Source: Actinomycetes bacterium (GTDB lineage: Bacteria; Actinomycetota; Acidimicrobiia; Acidimicrobiales; RAAP-2). Taken from it: a stretch of 64,000 nt of DNA. The DNA lies in NCBI GenBank assembly GCA_021831035.1, contig JAKBNL010000007.1, positions 1 to 64,000 of the forward strand, in the 5' to 3' direction. The notes beneath the pieces were generated by a model. The model was not told the origin of the DNA. It did no database searches and worked only from the letters and a program-made list of their open reading frames with translations. The position numbers and the translations under genes were made by a program. This document shows, piece by piece, positions 51,053-62,335 of the stretch (positions are counted from its first letter, which is position 1; each line of letters opens with the position of its first letter).

Positions 51053-51895
51053 TCAGCTACGCCGTTGCCTTGCGACCTCGAACGCAGCGACCGAGAGGGC
51101 GACGCCCGCGTTGAGGGAAGATAGGTGTCCCACCTGAGGAATCGCGACAACCACCCCACAACGTTTCCGCGTCAGGGGTGACAGTCCTTTCTCCTCACTT
51201 CCGACCACCAGCGCGACGGGAGTTGACGCAAGGTCCAGGTCGTAGAGGGATGCGGTGGACTCACCGGCAAGACCGATCGTAAGAACGCCATTCCGATTGA
51301 GTTGGTCCACCGCGCTCGGGATCCCTCCGACGTCGCTGAAGCGCAAGTACTCGATCGCGCCGGCGGCCGTCTTGGCCACGGTCGGCGACACTCGGGCGGA
51401 GCGATGGCGAGCGAGGACGACCCCGGTGACGCCCGCCCCGTCGGCGCTGCGCAGCATCGCCCCGAGGTTGCGGGGATCGGTGACCCCGTCGCACACGAGG
51501 AGGAACGCCCGCGGGTCCCCCCAGAGCGTCTCGAGTCCGACGGTCTCGATCGGCGCGGCGTGGGCGAGGACCCCCTGGTGCCCCTCGGTGGTGGCCATCT
51601 TGTCGAGACGCGCGCGCGAGACGAGGTGGAGCGGGACCCGGCGACGCTGGGCCAGTGCCTCGATCTCGTCGAGGATCGCCGAGGGCTCTTGGCCGTCGGC
51701 GACGTAGACCGCGCGCACCGTCCGGCGCCGGGCCTCGAGAAGCTCGAGCACGGCGCGGCGTCCCTCGACCTGGTCGCCGCCCACGCCCTCGGTGCGCGGG
51801 ACGTGGCGCGCGGGCGGGCCCGCGGGCCCGCGGCGGGCGGGCGGTCGCCCCCCGGGTCGACGGGGGGGACCCGGACGGCCGGGGCGGGGGCTCAC
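51053..51895 (-). CDS. rlmB: 23S rRNA (guanosine-2'-O-)methyltransferase RlmB / TrmH family
   Basis: A 280-residue SpoU-family 2'-O-ribose methyltransferase. An Arg/Pro/Gly-rich tail (1-45) precedes the L30e-like substrate domain (EGRRAVLELLEA). The knotted SAM domain has NLGAMLRSADGAGVTGVVL, VVGSEEKGLSP and LSSLNAGVALSVAAFEVAR, the three SpoU motifs. It methylates G2251 of 23S rRNA in E. coli. GTG 51895 overlaps the ispF stop (GTGA). In most actinobacteria cysS stands between ispF and rlmB; it is missing here. Confidence 0.93.
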   Translation of the reverse strand: MSPRPGRPGPPRRPGGRPPARRGPAGPPARHVPRTEGVGGDQVEGRRAVLELLEARRRTVRAVYVADGQEPSAILDEIEALAQRRRVPLHLVSRARLDKMATTEGHQGVLAHAAPIETVGLETLWGDPRAFLLVCDGVTDPRNLGAMLRSADGAGVTGVVLARHRSARVSPTVAKTAAGAIEYLRFSDVGGIPSAVDQLNRNGVLTIGLAGESTASLYDLDLASTPVALVVGSEEKGLSPLTRKRCGVVVAIPQVGHLSSLNAGVALSVAAFEVARQRRS

Positions 51896-52362
51896 GAGGG
51901 GCCCAGCAGCACGACGGCGCTCGCTCCGATCCCCTCGACGCGGCCAAGGGCGCCGAGGCCCTCGGCGGTCGTCGCCTTCACCGAGATCGGCGCGCCGGTC
52001 ACCGACGAGAGCTCGTGGGACATGGCCGCCAGATAGAGGGCGAGCGTGGGCCGTTCGGCGACGATCGTCACGTCGCCCGAGGTGACCGCGAAGCCGGCTC
52101 CGCCGACGAGCTCGACGACCGCCTCGAGGAGGCGCCGGGACGGGGCGCCCGCGTAAGCCGGGTCGGAGTCGGGAAAGTGCCGACCGAGGTCGCCGAGGCC
52201 GGCCGCGCCGAGCAGCGCGTCGCACAGCGCGTGGGTCGCCACGTCGGCGTCGGAGTGGCCGACGAGCCCGGGCGCGTCGGGCACGCGCACCAGCCCGAGC
52301 CAGAGCGGTCGGGTCGGGTCGTCGCTCACCCGGTGCACGTCGATGCCCTGGCCGATCCTCAC
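51892..52362 (-). CDS. ispF: 2-C-methyl-D-erythritol 2,4-cyclodiphosphate synthase
   Basis: A 156-residue IspF. Zinc ligands are in GQGIDVHRV (Asp and His) and VGHSDADVATHALCDALLGA (His); the cytidine loop is TAEGLGALGRVEGI. It carries out the fifth step of the MEP isoprenoid pathway. Its start overlaps the ispD stop by four bases. A dedicated polyprenyl synthase lies at 57.5-58.5 kb. Confidence 0.96.
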   Translation of the reverse strand: MRIGQGIDVHRVSDDPTRPLWLGLVRVPDAPGLVGHSDADVATHALCDALLGAAGLGDLGRHFPDSDPAYAGAPSRRLLEAVVELVGGAGFAVTSGDVTIVAERPTLALYLAAMSHELSSVTGAPISVKATTAEGLGALGRVEGIGASAVVLLGPS

Positions 52363-52991
52363 GCGCGCACCCCCGCGGCGAGGAGGTCCTCGGGCCGGGT
52401 GATCTTGCGGTTGAGGGGGTCGCCCGAGACGACCACGACCCGCCCCCCGGTCGCCTCGACGAGGGCCGCGTCGTCACTCGCCTCGCCCCCCGCGCCGTGG
52501 GCGACCACCAGGGCCGCGGTACGGAAGGCCTGCGGGGTCTGGACCGCGACCAGCGACTCGCGCGCGACGGTGCCCTCGACCACGCGCACGGCCCCTCCCG
52601 GGGCGACGCGCTTGAGCGTGTCGGTCACCTCCAGGCCGGGGACCGCGCCGTCGGCCCCCTCGCGCACCGCGGCGACGACCGCGGCGAAGAGCGCCGGCGC
52701 CGCCCACGGACGGGCCGCGTCGTGGACCACCACCACCTCGGCGTCGCCGACGTGGGCCAGGCCGGCGCGCACCGACGCCGAGCGGGTCGCCCCACCCTCG
52801 CAGACCAGGTCGGCCCCCTCACCGTCCCCGTCGTAGCCGGCGGGCACGACGAGCACCACGAGGTCGGCGACGGCGCGGCTCGCCTCGACCGAGCGCCGGG
52901 CGACGGTCGAGCCCCCGAGGTCGGCAAACTGCTTGGGCGAGCCGAAGCGTCGGCCCTCGCCCGCGGCCACCACCACGGCCGCCACGCCCAC
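52359..52991 (-). CDS. ispD: 2-C-methyl-D-erythritol 4-phosphate cytidylyltransferase
   Basis: A 210-residue IspD. VVVAAGEGRRFGSPKQF is the CTP-binding signature with the catalytic Arg and Lys; VHDAARPWAAPAL and VQTPQAFRT are the other hallmarks. It activates MEP with CTP. It lies two bases after the carD stop and is coupled to ispF. Confidence 0.95.
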   Translation of the reverse strand: MGVAAVVVAAGEGRRFGSPKQFADLGGSTVARRSVEASRAVADLVVLVVPAGYDGDGEGADLVCEGGATRSASVRAGLAHVGDAEVVVVHDAARPWAAPALFAAVVAAVREGADGAVPGLEVTDTLKRVAPGGAVRVVEGTVARESLVAVQTPQAFRTAALVVAHGAGGEASDDAALVEATGGRVVVVSGDPLNRKITRPEDLLAAGVRA

Positions 52992-52993
52992 GG

Positions 52994-53482
52994 CTAGGGC
53001 AGGACCGAGGCGAGCTTCTCCTCCGCCGCCGCGGTGTCCACGTTGAGGGCGAAGGTCAGCTCCGAGACCAGGATCTGGCGGGCCCGGGTCAGCATCCGCT
53101 TCTCACCGGCCGACAGGCCCTTGTCCTTGTCGCGGATCGAGAGGTTCCGGACCACCTCGGCGACCTGGTAGATGTCGCCCGAGCGCAGCTTCTCGGAGTG
53201 GTTCTTGAACCGGCGCGACCAGTTGGTCGGCATGCGGGCCTCGCGCTTGCGCAGGACGGCGAAGACCTCTTCGACCTCTTCGTCGTTGATCACCTCGCGC
53301 AGCCCCACGGCCTCGGCGTTGGCGACCGGCACCATCAGCGTCAGGTCGGTGTAGGCGACCTTCAGCTTGAGGTAGTCCTGCTTGACGTCGAAGGCCTCCA
53401 TCTTCTCGATCTTCTCCACGGTGCACGCCCCGTGGTGGGGGTAGACGAGTCGATCGCCCTTCTTGTACTTGCGCGCGGCCAT
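52994..53482 (-). CDS. carD: RNA polymerase-binding transcription factor CarD
   Basis: A 162-residue CarD. The N-terminal Tudor-like RNAP-interacting domain (KYKKGDRLVYPHHGACTVEKIE) is followed by the helical DNA-binding domain with the key WSRRFKNHSEKLRSGD segment and its conserved Trp. It stabilises open complexes, mainly at rRNA and housekeeping promoters. ATG 53482 has GAGGAG about ten bases upstream; a GTG/ATG extension to 53500 is less likely. A hairpin leader and TACAAT -10 lie upstream. Confidence 0.96.
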   Translation of the reverse strand: MAARKYKKGDRLVYPHHGACTVEKIEKMEAFDVKQDYLKLKVAYTDLTLMVPVANAEAVGLREVINDEEVEEVFAVLRKREARMPTNWSRRFKNHSEKLRSGDIYQVAEVVRNLSIRDKDKGLSAGEKRMLTRARQILVSELTFALNVDTAAAEEKLASVLP

Positions 53483-53510
53483 GACCACAATGCTCCTCAT
53501 CAGGGATGTC

Positions 53511-53526
53511 GCCCCCGAGAGGGGGC
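53511..53526 (-). promoter_or_regulatory. Hairpin in the carD 5' leader
   Basis: GCCCCC pairs with GGGGGC across a GAGA/TCTC loop, between the carD -10 and its ribosome site. A second C-run just upstream offers an alternative pairing. It may affect leader stability or expression. Confidence 0.5.
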
Positions 53527-53542
53527 GTTTTGGGGGTTTACC

Positions 53543-53548
53543 ATTGTA
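53543..53548 (-). promoter_or_regulatory. -10 element (TACAAT) of the carD operon
   Basis: TACAAT differs by one base from TATAAT and sits about 60 bases before the carD ATG, giving a leader of roughly 50 bases. It overlaps no gene. Confidence 0.6.
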
Positions 53549-53571
53549 GCAGATGCCCTGGCCCGGCGCAC

Positions 53572-54897
53572 CTAGGCGAGCCCGGCCGCGGCCAGCGCCT
53601 GCGCGAGGCTCCGGCAGGGGCGCACCACCCCCGGGTCGGCGTCGGCGCCGGCGCCGTCGGGGGCGAGGATGACCCGGGCCCCTCGCCGACGGGCCTCGCG
53701 CACCCGCCGCTCCAGCCCACCGACGGCGCGCAGCTCCCCGGCGAGGCCCACCTCACCCAGGGCGACGAGGTCCGGATCGAGCGCCGTGCCCGCGGCGGCC
53801 GAGGCCACCGCCAGGGCCAGGGCGAGGTCGACGGCCGGCTCGCTGGCCGGCAACCCCCCGGCGGCGGCGGCGAAGACGTCGTGGGGGCCGAGGTCGATGC
53901 CGCAGCGCGCCTCGAGCACGGCGAGCAGGAGCGAGAGCCGGGCCGCCGAGACCTGGTAGGCGACGCGCCGGGGGGCGCCGGCCGAGCGGGCGACGAGGAC
54001 CTGGACGTCGACCGGGAAGGCCCGGCTGCCGTCGTTGGTGATGGTGCGTACGACCCCGGGCACGCTGAGCCGGGGGCCGGCCAGGGCCGCCACGTCGGCC
54101 ACCTCGACGAGTCCCGCCTCGCCCATCTCGAACAGCCCCACCTCGCCCGTCGCGCCGAAGCGGTGCTTCAGGGCCCGCACCACCCGCAGCGGCCCGTGGC
54201 GGTCACCCTCGACGCGCACCACCGTGTCCACCAGGTGCTCGAGCGCCCGAGGGCCGGCCAGGTCGCCGTCTTTGGTCACGTGACCGACCAGCACGAGGGC
54301 CGTGCCCGCGGCCCTCGCCGCGGCGCAGAGCCGTTCGGCCGCCTGGCGGACCTGGGGAACCGACCCGGGGGCCGAGGGCAGCCCGTCGTCGCTCATCGCC
54401 GAGACCGAGTCCACGACGCACAGGGACGGGGCCCGCCGGGCGATCAGGGCCGCCGCGGCCGGGACCGAGGTCGTGGGGGCCACCTCGACGCCCTCGGGCA
54501 CCGGGCCGAGCCGCCGGGCGCGGCCGGCCACCTGACCGGCCGACTCCTCGGCCGCCACCAGCACGACCGACTCGCCGCGCGCGGCCACCGAGAGTAGGGC
54601 GGTCAGGGCCAGGGTCGACTTGCCGACGCCGGGCTCGCCGAACAGCAGGGTCGTCGAGCCCCTCACCAGCCCCCCGCCGAGCACCCGGTCGAGTTCGGCG
54701 ACGCCCGTCGGGCGTCGCGTCGCCCCCTCGGGGTCGACCCCGTCGAGCCGCTGGGTCGGCGCGTCCGGGACGGGTCGCGCCCGGGCCGTCGTCGGCGCGG
54801 CCTCGAGGGTGTTCCACTCGGCGCAGCCCCCGCAGCGCCCCTGCCAGCGGGTCGCGTGCGTCCCGCACGACGAGCAGACGTAACCGGTCCCGCGCAC
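53572..54897 (-). CDS. radA: DNA repair protein RadA (Sms)
   Basis: A 441-residue RadA. The N-terminal zinc finger is YVCSSCGTHATRWQGRCGGCAEW. Walker A is GEPGVGKST (about 90). The RadA motif reads KHRFG where the consensus is KNRFG, still in a LKHRFGATGEVGLFEM context. The C-terminal domain is Lon-protease-like without the catalytic pair (DVFAAAAGGLPASEPAVDLA). It is a branch-migration helicase in recombination repair. It stands between clpC and carD, as in mycobacteria. Confidence 0.96.
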   Translation of the reverse strand: MRGTGYVCSSCGTHATRWQGRCGGCAEWNTLEAAPTTARARPVPDAPTQRLDGVDPEGATRRPTGVAELDRVLGGGLVRGSTTLLFGEPGVGKSTLALTALLSVAARGESVVLVAAEESAGQVAGRARRLGPVPEGVEVAPTTSVPAAAALIARRAPSLCVVDSVSAMSDDGLPSAPGSVPQVRQAAERLCAAARAAGTALVLVGHVTKDGDLAGPRALEHLVDTVVRVEGDRHGPLRVVRALKHRFGATGEVGLFEMGEAGLVEVADVAALAGPRLSVPGVVRTITNDGSRAFPVDVQVLVARSAGAPRRVAYQVSAARLSLLLAVLEARCGIDLGPHDVFAAAAGGLPASEPAVDLALALAVASAAAGTALDPDLVALGEVGLAGELRAVGGLERRVREARRRGARVILAPDGAGADADPGVVRPCRSLAQALAAAGLA

Positions 54898-54924
54898 GGG
54901 GCGCAGGCTAGGCGCGGGCTGTGA

Positions 54925-57429
<2,505 letters not shown>

Positions 57430-57519
57430 TTCATCGTCCTAACTGTCGACTGAAAGTCAGTGTAATGGTCGACCTTTGACCGGGGGACGAGCCCCTCGGA
57501 GCAGCGATTACGCACCCTC

Positions 57520-57525
57520 TATGGT
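57520..57525 (+). promoter_or_regulatory. Candidate -10 (TATGGT) of the polyprenyl synthetase gene
   Basis: TATGGT ends six bases before GTG 57532, which is leaderless spacing. Confidence 0.5.
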
Positions 57526-57531
57526 GGGGAC

Positions 57532-58509
57532 GTGGACCCGTCGCCGCTGCTCGCCCTGCCCGGCCTCGACCGGGACATGGCCCTGCTCGAGGACCTGCTC
57601 ACCGAGTCGGTCGTGCTGGGCGACGCGTACCTCGACACGGTCACCACCCACCTGCTGCGCGCCGGCGGCAAGCGGCTGCGCCCCCTGCTCGCCGTGGCCT
57701 CGGCCACCGGCGGCGAGCGGCGCGCCACCCGCGAGGACCTCCTGGGCGGGGTGGCGCTCGAGCTGATGCACCTGGCGTCGCTCTACCACGACGACGTGAT
57801 GGACGAGGCCGTCATCCGGCGCAACGTCGAGAGCGTGAACGCGCGCTACGGCAACCTCATCGCGATCGTCGCCGGCGACTACCTCATGGCCCGCTCGGCC
57901 GGCATCGCCGCTGACCTCGGCGCCGCCACGGCCAGCCTCATGGCCTCGACCCTGGCCTGGCTGACCCGGGGCCAGACCAGCGAGGTGCGCACGGCCTTCA
58001 GCCTCGAGCGCTCCCCGGCGGACTACTTCGAGGCCATCGAGGGCAAGACGGCCGCGCTCATGGCGAGCAGCTGCCGCATGGGCGCGATGACCGCCGCGCA
58101 CGGCGACGCCGAGCGCGACGCCCTCACCGAGTTCGGTCGCTGCTTCGGGATGGTGTACCAGCTGCGCGACGACGTGCTCGACCTCACCGCGACCGACAAC
58201 CAGCTGGGCAAGCCGGCCGGCCAGGACCTGGCCGAGGGCATCTACAACCTCCCCACCCTCTTCGCCCTGGAGGACGCGGCGCGCGGCGAGGAGCTGCGCG
58301 CCCTGCTCGGTCAGGCCCTCGGCGACGACGAGCGCGAGCGCGCGCGCAAGCTCGTGGTCGCGACCGACGGCATCGCTCGCACGATCGACACGGCGCACGA
58401 CTTCCTGGATCAGGCCGACCGCGCGCTCGCCGCGGTGGCCAGCGCGACGCTGCGCGGCGCCTTCAGCGCCTTCATCGCCTCGCTGCTCGAGGAGCTCCCC
58501 GCCTACTAG
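57532..58509 (+). CDS. Polyprenyl diphosphate synthase
   Basis: A 325-residue trans-prenyltransferase. The first Asp-rich motif is LYHDDVMDEA (about 85-93) and the second YQLRDDVLDLTATDNQLGKP (about 214-233). GGKRLRP near 45 is the conserved diphosphate-binding loop. The residues before the first motif are small rather than aromatic, which fits a long-chain product such as the menaquinone side chain. GTG start with a leaderless promoter. It is the only plus-strand gene in the 53-64 kb block, set between clpC and lysS. Confidence 0.92.
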   Translation: MDPSPLLALPGLDRDMALLEDLLTESVVLGDAYLDTVTTHLLRAGGKRLRPLLAVASATGGERRATREDLLGGVALELMHLASLYHDDVMDEAVIRRNVESVNARYGNLIAIVAGDYLMARSAGIAADLGAATASLMASTLAWLTRGQTSEVRTAFSLERSPADYFEAIEGKTAALMASSCRMGAMTAAHGDAERDALTEFGRCFGMVYQLRDDVLDLTATDNQLGKPAGQDLAEGIYNLPTLFALEDAARGEELRALLGQALGDDERERARKLVVATDGIARTIDTAHDFLDQADRALAAVASATLRGAFSAFIASLLEELPAY

Positions 58510-58513
58510 CCGC

Positions 58514-59920
58514 TCAGCCCTCGCGGCGCGGCTTCAGCGTGGGGAAGGCGATCACCTCGCGGATGTTCGCGGCGTCGGCGACGACCATCGCCAGCCGGTC
58601 GACGCCCACCCCGAGGCCGGCGGTCGGCGGCAGGCCCCACTCCAGGGACGCGATGTACTCCTCGTCGATCGCCATGGTCTCGTCCTCGCCCGCCGCGGCC
58701 AGGCGCGCCTGGTCCTCGAAGCGGGCCCGCTGCTCGACGGGGTCGTTCAGCTCCGAGAAGCCGTTGGCCAGCTCGCGCCCGGTGACGAACGCCTCGAAGC
58801 GCTCGGTGAGCTCGGGGTCGCCCCGGTGACGCCGGGCGAGCGGCGAGACCTCGACCGGGTAGTCGGTCACGAACGTCGGGTCCCACAGGCCGTCCTCGCA
58901 CAGGTGCTCGAACAGCTCGAGGACGCAGCGACCCGCGCCCCAGGAGTCGGCGACCTCGACGCCCCGCTCGGCCAGCCGGGCGGCCAGGGTCGCGCGGGGC
59001 GTGCGCACCGACACCTCCTCGCCCAGGGCGTCGCTCACGAGCTCGGCCATGGGCCGGCGGGCCCACGGGGTGGCGAAGGAGACGGCGCGCCCCTGGTAGA
59101 CGACCTCGGTCGTGCCGGCCACGCTCGCGACCGCGCCGGCCACGAGCTCCTCGGTGAAGCGCATCATGTCGGCGTAGTCCCAGTAGGCGGCGTAGAGCTC
59201 GAGCATCGTGAACTCGGGGTTGTGGCGGGGACTCACCCCCTCGTTGCGAAAGACCCGCCCCAGCTCGAAGACGCGCTCGAAGCCCCCCACCACGAGGCGC
59301 TTGAGCCACAGCTCGGGCGCGATGCGCAGGAAGAACTCGCTGTTGAGGGCGTTGTGGAAGGTGACGAAGGGCCGGGCGGCCGCCCCGGTGGGCACCGCGT
59401 TGAGGATGGGGGTCTCGACCTCCATGAACCCCTGGGCCCAGCAGTGCTCGCGCAGCGCGCGCACCACGGCGCTGCGTCGGCGCAGCGCGGCCCGGGTCGT
59501 CTCGTTGGCCCACAGGTCGGCCTCGCGGTGGCGGTAGCGCAGCTCGACGTCGGTGATACCGGCCCACTTCTCGCCGAAGGAGCGCCGCGCCTCGGCGAGG
59601 ACGGACCAGGTGGCGACCTTCACCGAGAGCTCGCCGCGCCGGGTGCGCACCACCTCGCCCATCGCCCCCACCCAGTCGCCCAGGTGGAGCCGGGTGAACG
59701 CCTCGTACCCCTCGGTCGAGGCCTCCAGGCAGAAGAGCTGGATCTCGCCGGAGGAGTCGCGCAGGGTGGCGAAGGCGAGGCGCCCCTGGGTCCGCAGCAG
59801 CATCACCCGCCCGGCGACCCGGACGACCTCGCCCGACTCCTCACCGGGAGCCAGGTGGTCGAAGGACTCGCGCAGCCGCGCGGCGAAGGCGTCGTGGGCG
59901 AACTGGTACGGGGAGGTCAC
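58514..59920 (-). CDS. lysS: Lysyl-tRNA synthetase (class II)
   Basis: A 468-residue class II LysRS, somewhat short at the N-terminus. The OB-fold anticodon domain (VVRVAGRVMLLRTQGRLAFATLRD) is followed by motif 2 (FRNEGVSPRHNPEFTMLELY) and motif 3 (GLGVGVDRLAMVV). ELWLKRLVVGGFERVFELG and NGFSELNDPVEQRARF are typical. ATG 59920 overlaps the coaX stop by four bases. It is last in the folate-pantothenate superoperon. Confidence 0.96.
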   Translation of the reverse strand: MTSPYQFAHDAFAARLRESFDHLAPGEESGEVVRVAGRVMLLRTQGRLAFATLRDSSGEIQLFCLEASTEGYEAFTRLHLGDWVGAMGEVVRTRRGELSVKVATWSVLAEARRSFGEKWAGITDVELRYRHREADLWANETTRAALRRRSAVVRALREHCWAQGFMEVETPILNAVPTGAAARPFVTFHNALNSEFFLRIAPELWLKRLVVGGFERVFELGRVFRNEGVSPRHNPEFTMLELYAAYWDYADMMRFTEELVAGAVASVAGTTEVVYQGRAVSFATPWARRPMAELVSDALGEEVSVRTPRATLAARLAERGVEVADSWGAGRCVLELFEHLCEDGLWDPTFVTDYPVEVSPLARRHRGDPELTERFEAFVTGRELANGFSELNDPVEQRARFEDQARLAAAGEDETMAIDEEYIASLEWGLPPTAGLGVGVDRLAMVVADAANIREVIAFPTLKPRREG

Positions 59921-60750
59921 GGGCTCTCTTTCGGGTGATTCCTCTCATGAACGATACGCACTCCGTGCAGGGTGAGCCACGGCTCGACGACGCCCACGTG
60001 CGTCGTGTGGGGCGCGATGAACGACGCCAGCCCGCCGGTGCCGATGACGGTGCACTCGCCCACCTCCTCCCAGATCCGCTCGACCATGCCGTCGATCTGG
60101 GCGGCGAAGCCGTAGAGGACGCCGCTCTGGATCGACTCGGCCGTCGAGCGGCCGACGACCGATCGCGGGCGCACCAGCTCGACCGAGCGCAGGGCCGAGG
60201 CGTGCGCGTAGAGGGCCTCGAGCGAGATCGCCACGCCGGGCGCGATCGCGCCGCCGAGGTACTCACCGTCGGCCGAGACGACGTCAAAGACGGTGGCCGT
60301 GCCCATGTCGACGACCACGAGCGCCCCGGGGTAGAGGTCGTACGCCCCCACCGCGTCGGCGATCCGGTCGGCGCCGACGTCGCGGGGGTTCTCGTAGAGG
60401 ATCGGCATGCCGCTCTTGGTGCCCGGACCCATGATCGTGAGGGGGCGGTCGGCGAACCACCGGCCGGCCATACGGCGCAGCTGGGTGGTGACCGTGGGCA
60501 CCGAGGAGCACACCGCGATCGCCGACACCGCGCTGCGCAGGTCGAGGCCCTCGAGGTCGAGCAGCTGGGTGAGGGTGACCGCGTGCTCGTCGGGCGTGCG
60601 CGACGCCGCGGTGGCCGTGCGCCAGTGGTACGTGAGGCCGTGCTCGCCCGAGGCGCGGGCGAAGCCCATCGCGTCGGGGCTGTCGGGGCCGTCCTCGCCG
60701 AAGAGCCCGATCAGCGTCTCGGTGTTGCCCACGTCCATCGCCAAGAGCAT
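59917..60750 (-). CDS. coaX: Type III pantothenate kinase
   Basis: A 277-residue CoaX. The ASKHA phosphate loop DVGNTETLIGLF is at the N-terminus; NPRDVGADRIADAVGA, VVDMGTATVFDVV and GGAIAPGV are hallmarks. It phosphorylates pantothenate in CoA synthesis and, in this class, is not inhibited by CoA. It overlaps panC by one base (TGATG) and lysS by four, so all are co-translated. Confidence 0.96.
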   Translation of the reverse strand: MLLAMDVGNTETLIGLFGEDGPDSPDAMGFARASGEHGLTYHWRTATAASRTPDEHAVTLTQLLDLEGLDLRSAVSAIAVCSSVPTVTTQLRRMAGRWFADRPLTIMGPGTKSGMPILYENPRDVGADRIADAVGAYDLYPGALVVVDMGTATVFDVVSADGEYLGGAIAPGVAISLEALYAHASALRSVELVRPRSVVGRSTAESIQSGVLYGFAAQIDGMVERIWEEVGECTVIGTGGLASFIAPHTTHVGVVEPWLTLHGVRIVHERNHPKESP

Positions 60751-61589
60751 CAGCCCACCTCCACCGGCCCGTTGTCGATCAGGCGCACGCCCTCGACGAA
60801 CCCCGCCACGAGGGCCCGCGCGGGCCCGCGGGCGGCGTCGCCGAGGGGCTCGAGGGTCGCGGGGTCGACCACCTCGGCGTAGGCGACCTCGACGCCGGCG
60901 TCCTCCATCACCACCCGCATCCGCGCCGAGAGCGCGGAGGGCGTCGCCACCGCGGCCCCCGCGGCCACCAGGGCGCGCGACAGGCCCAGGGCCCGGGCGC
61001 GACCGGCCGCGCTGAGGCGCGCGTTGCGGCTCGAGAGCGCGAGGCCGTCGGGGTCGCGCTGGAGGGGCACCCCGACCACCTCGACGTCGAAGCCGAGGTC
61101 GCCCGCGAGGGCGCGCACCACGCACAGCTGCTGGTAGTCCTTCTCGCCGAAGTACGCGCGGCACGGACCGGTGATCGCGAACAGCTTGGCCACCACGCTC
61201 GCCACGCCGTCGAAGTGGCCCGGCCGGTCCCGGCCCTCGAAGCGGCGCGCGAGGTCTCCGGCGCTCACGGTGACGCTGTCGGCCCCGTGGGGCCACATCG
61301 CCTCGGCGGTCGGCTCGACCAGCAGGTCGGCCCCCGACTCGAGCGCGAGGGCGAGGTCCGCGGCCGGCGTGCGCGGGTAGCGCGCGAGGTCGATCGGGTC
61401 GTCGAACTGGCGGGGGTTGACAAAGAGGGTCACCACCACGGCGTCCCCGCGCCGGCGAGCGGCGTCGAGGAGCGCCCGGTGGCCGGCGTGCAGGGCCCCC
61501 ATGGTGGGCACCAACCCCACGGTGCGGCCCCCACGGCGCAGGCCCTCGGCGAGGGCGCGCCACTCGTCGAGGCGCTTGACGACGCGCAT
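60750..61589 (-). CDS. panC: Pantothenate synthetase
   Basis: A 279-residue PanC. VPTMGALHAGHRALL carries the HIGH motif, FVNPRQFDDPIDLARYPRT the pantoate site, EKDYQQLCVVRAL and LALSSRNARLS the KMSKS-like region. It joins pantoate and beta-alanine. The start is one base from the DUF2520 gene stop. panD, usually next in actinobacteria, is absent, so beta-alanine must come from elsewhere. Confidence 0.96.
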   Translation of the reverse strand: MRVVKRLDEWRALAEGLRRGGRTVGLVPTMGALHAGHRALLDAARRRGDAVVVTLFVNPRQFDDPIDLARYPRTPAADLALALESGADLLVEPTAEAMWPHGADSVTVSAGDLARRFEGRDRPGHFDGVASVVAKLFAITGPCRAYFGEKDYQQLCVVRALAGDLGFDVEVVGVPLQRDPDGLALSSRNARLSAAGRARALGLSRALVAAGAAVATPSALSARMRVVMEDAGVEVAYAEVVDPATLEPLGDAARGPARALVAGFVEGVRLIDNGPVEVG

Positions 61590-62297
61590 CTAGACGGTGG
61601 CGCGACGTCGCTCGGCGATGTCGAAGGCGGCCCGCGCCAACGCCACGTAGGTCGGGCGCTCCCCCGCCGGGATCGCCTCGAGGTGCTTGTCGATCGTGGC
61701 GACGTCGTTGCGCGACGCCGGACCCGTGAGGGCCCGGTCGACCCCGAAGGTGGCGACGTCCTCCACGGCCTGGGCGACGAGGCCCAGGTAGTCGGCCAGC
61801 TCGAGGCCGGCGGCGAGCGCGAGCGCCTCGACGTGCCCGAGCAGCGCGACGGTGTGGTTCGCCGCGACGGCGGCGGCCGCGTGGTAGGCGGCGCGGCGAG
61901 TCGGCTCGACCACGACCACGGTGCCCGAGAGGCTCTCGACCAGCGCGAGGGCCGCCGGGTCGCCGGCCACGCTGTAGCGCGCACCCACGAGGCGCGCCGC
62001 CCCCACCTCGGCCTCGGGCAGGGCCGCCAGGGGGTGGAGCAGGGCGCGGCGCGCGTGGGGCGCGAGCTCCTCGAGCCCGCGGCTCCCGGCGACGTGGGCG
62101 ACCACGTGCGCGCCCACGGGCAGGGCGGCCGCGACCTCGGCGAGGGCCCCGTCGGGCACGCACACGAGCACGAGGTCGGCCGGCAGCGCGTCGGCGAGCT
62201 CGTCGTGGTGGACCAGGCGCACCCGGTGGCCCGCGCGCGCGAGGGCGAGGTGGAAGGCGGTGCCGGCTCGGCCGGCGCCCACGACGGTGATCTGCAT
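61590..62297 (-). CDS. Rossmann/DUF2520 protein (ketopantoate-reductase-like)
   Basis: A 235-residue protein with a Rossmann N-terminal half (ITVVGAGRAGTAFHLALARAG) and a DUF2520 helical C-terminal half (AVAANHTVALLGHVEALALAAGLE). The architecture resembles ketopantoate reductase, and the gene always tends to stand next to panC in actinobacteria. It may supply pantoate or a related reduction, but this is unproven. Its ATG is 38 bases after folK, and its stop abuts panC. Confidence 0.88.
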   Translation of the reverse strand: MQITVVGAGRAGTAFHLALARAGHRVRLVHHDELADALPADLVLVCVPDGALAEVAAALPVGAHVVAHVAGSRGLEELAPHARRALLHPLAALPEAEVGAARLVGARYSVAGDPAALALVESLSGTVVVVEPTRRAAYHAAAAVAANHTVALLGHVEALALAAGLELADYLGLVAQAVEDVATFGVDRALTGPASRNDVATIDKHLEAIPAGERPTYVALARAAFDIAERRRATV

Positions 62298-62335
62298 GGC
62301 GTCCCCCCGTTCCGGCCCCGCGGGTGCCGTTCGGA

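Noticed and set aside
53511..53530. Plus-strand intrinsic terminator (hairpin followed by TTTT)
   Set aside because: No plus-strand gene ends here; the same bases lie in the carD leader on the minus strand, which is the better explanation.
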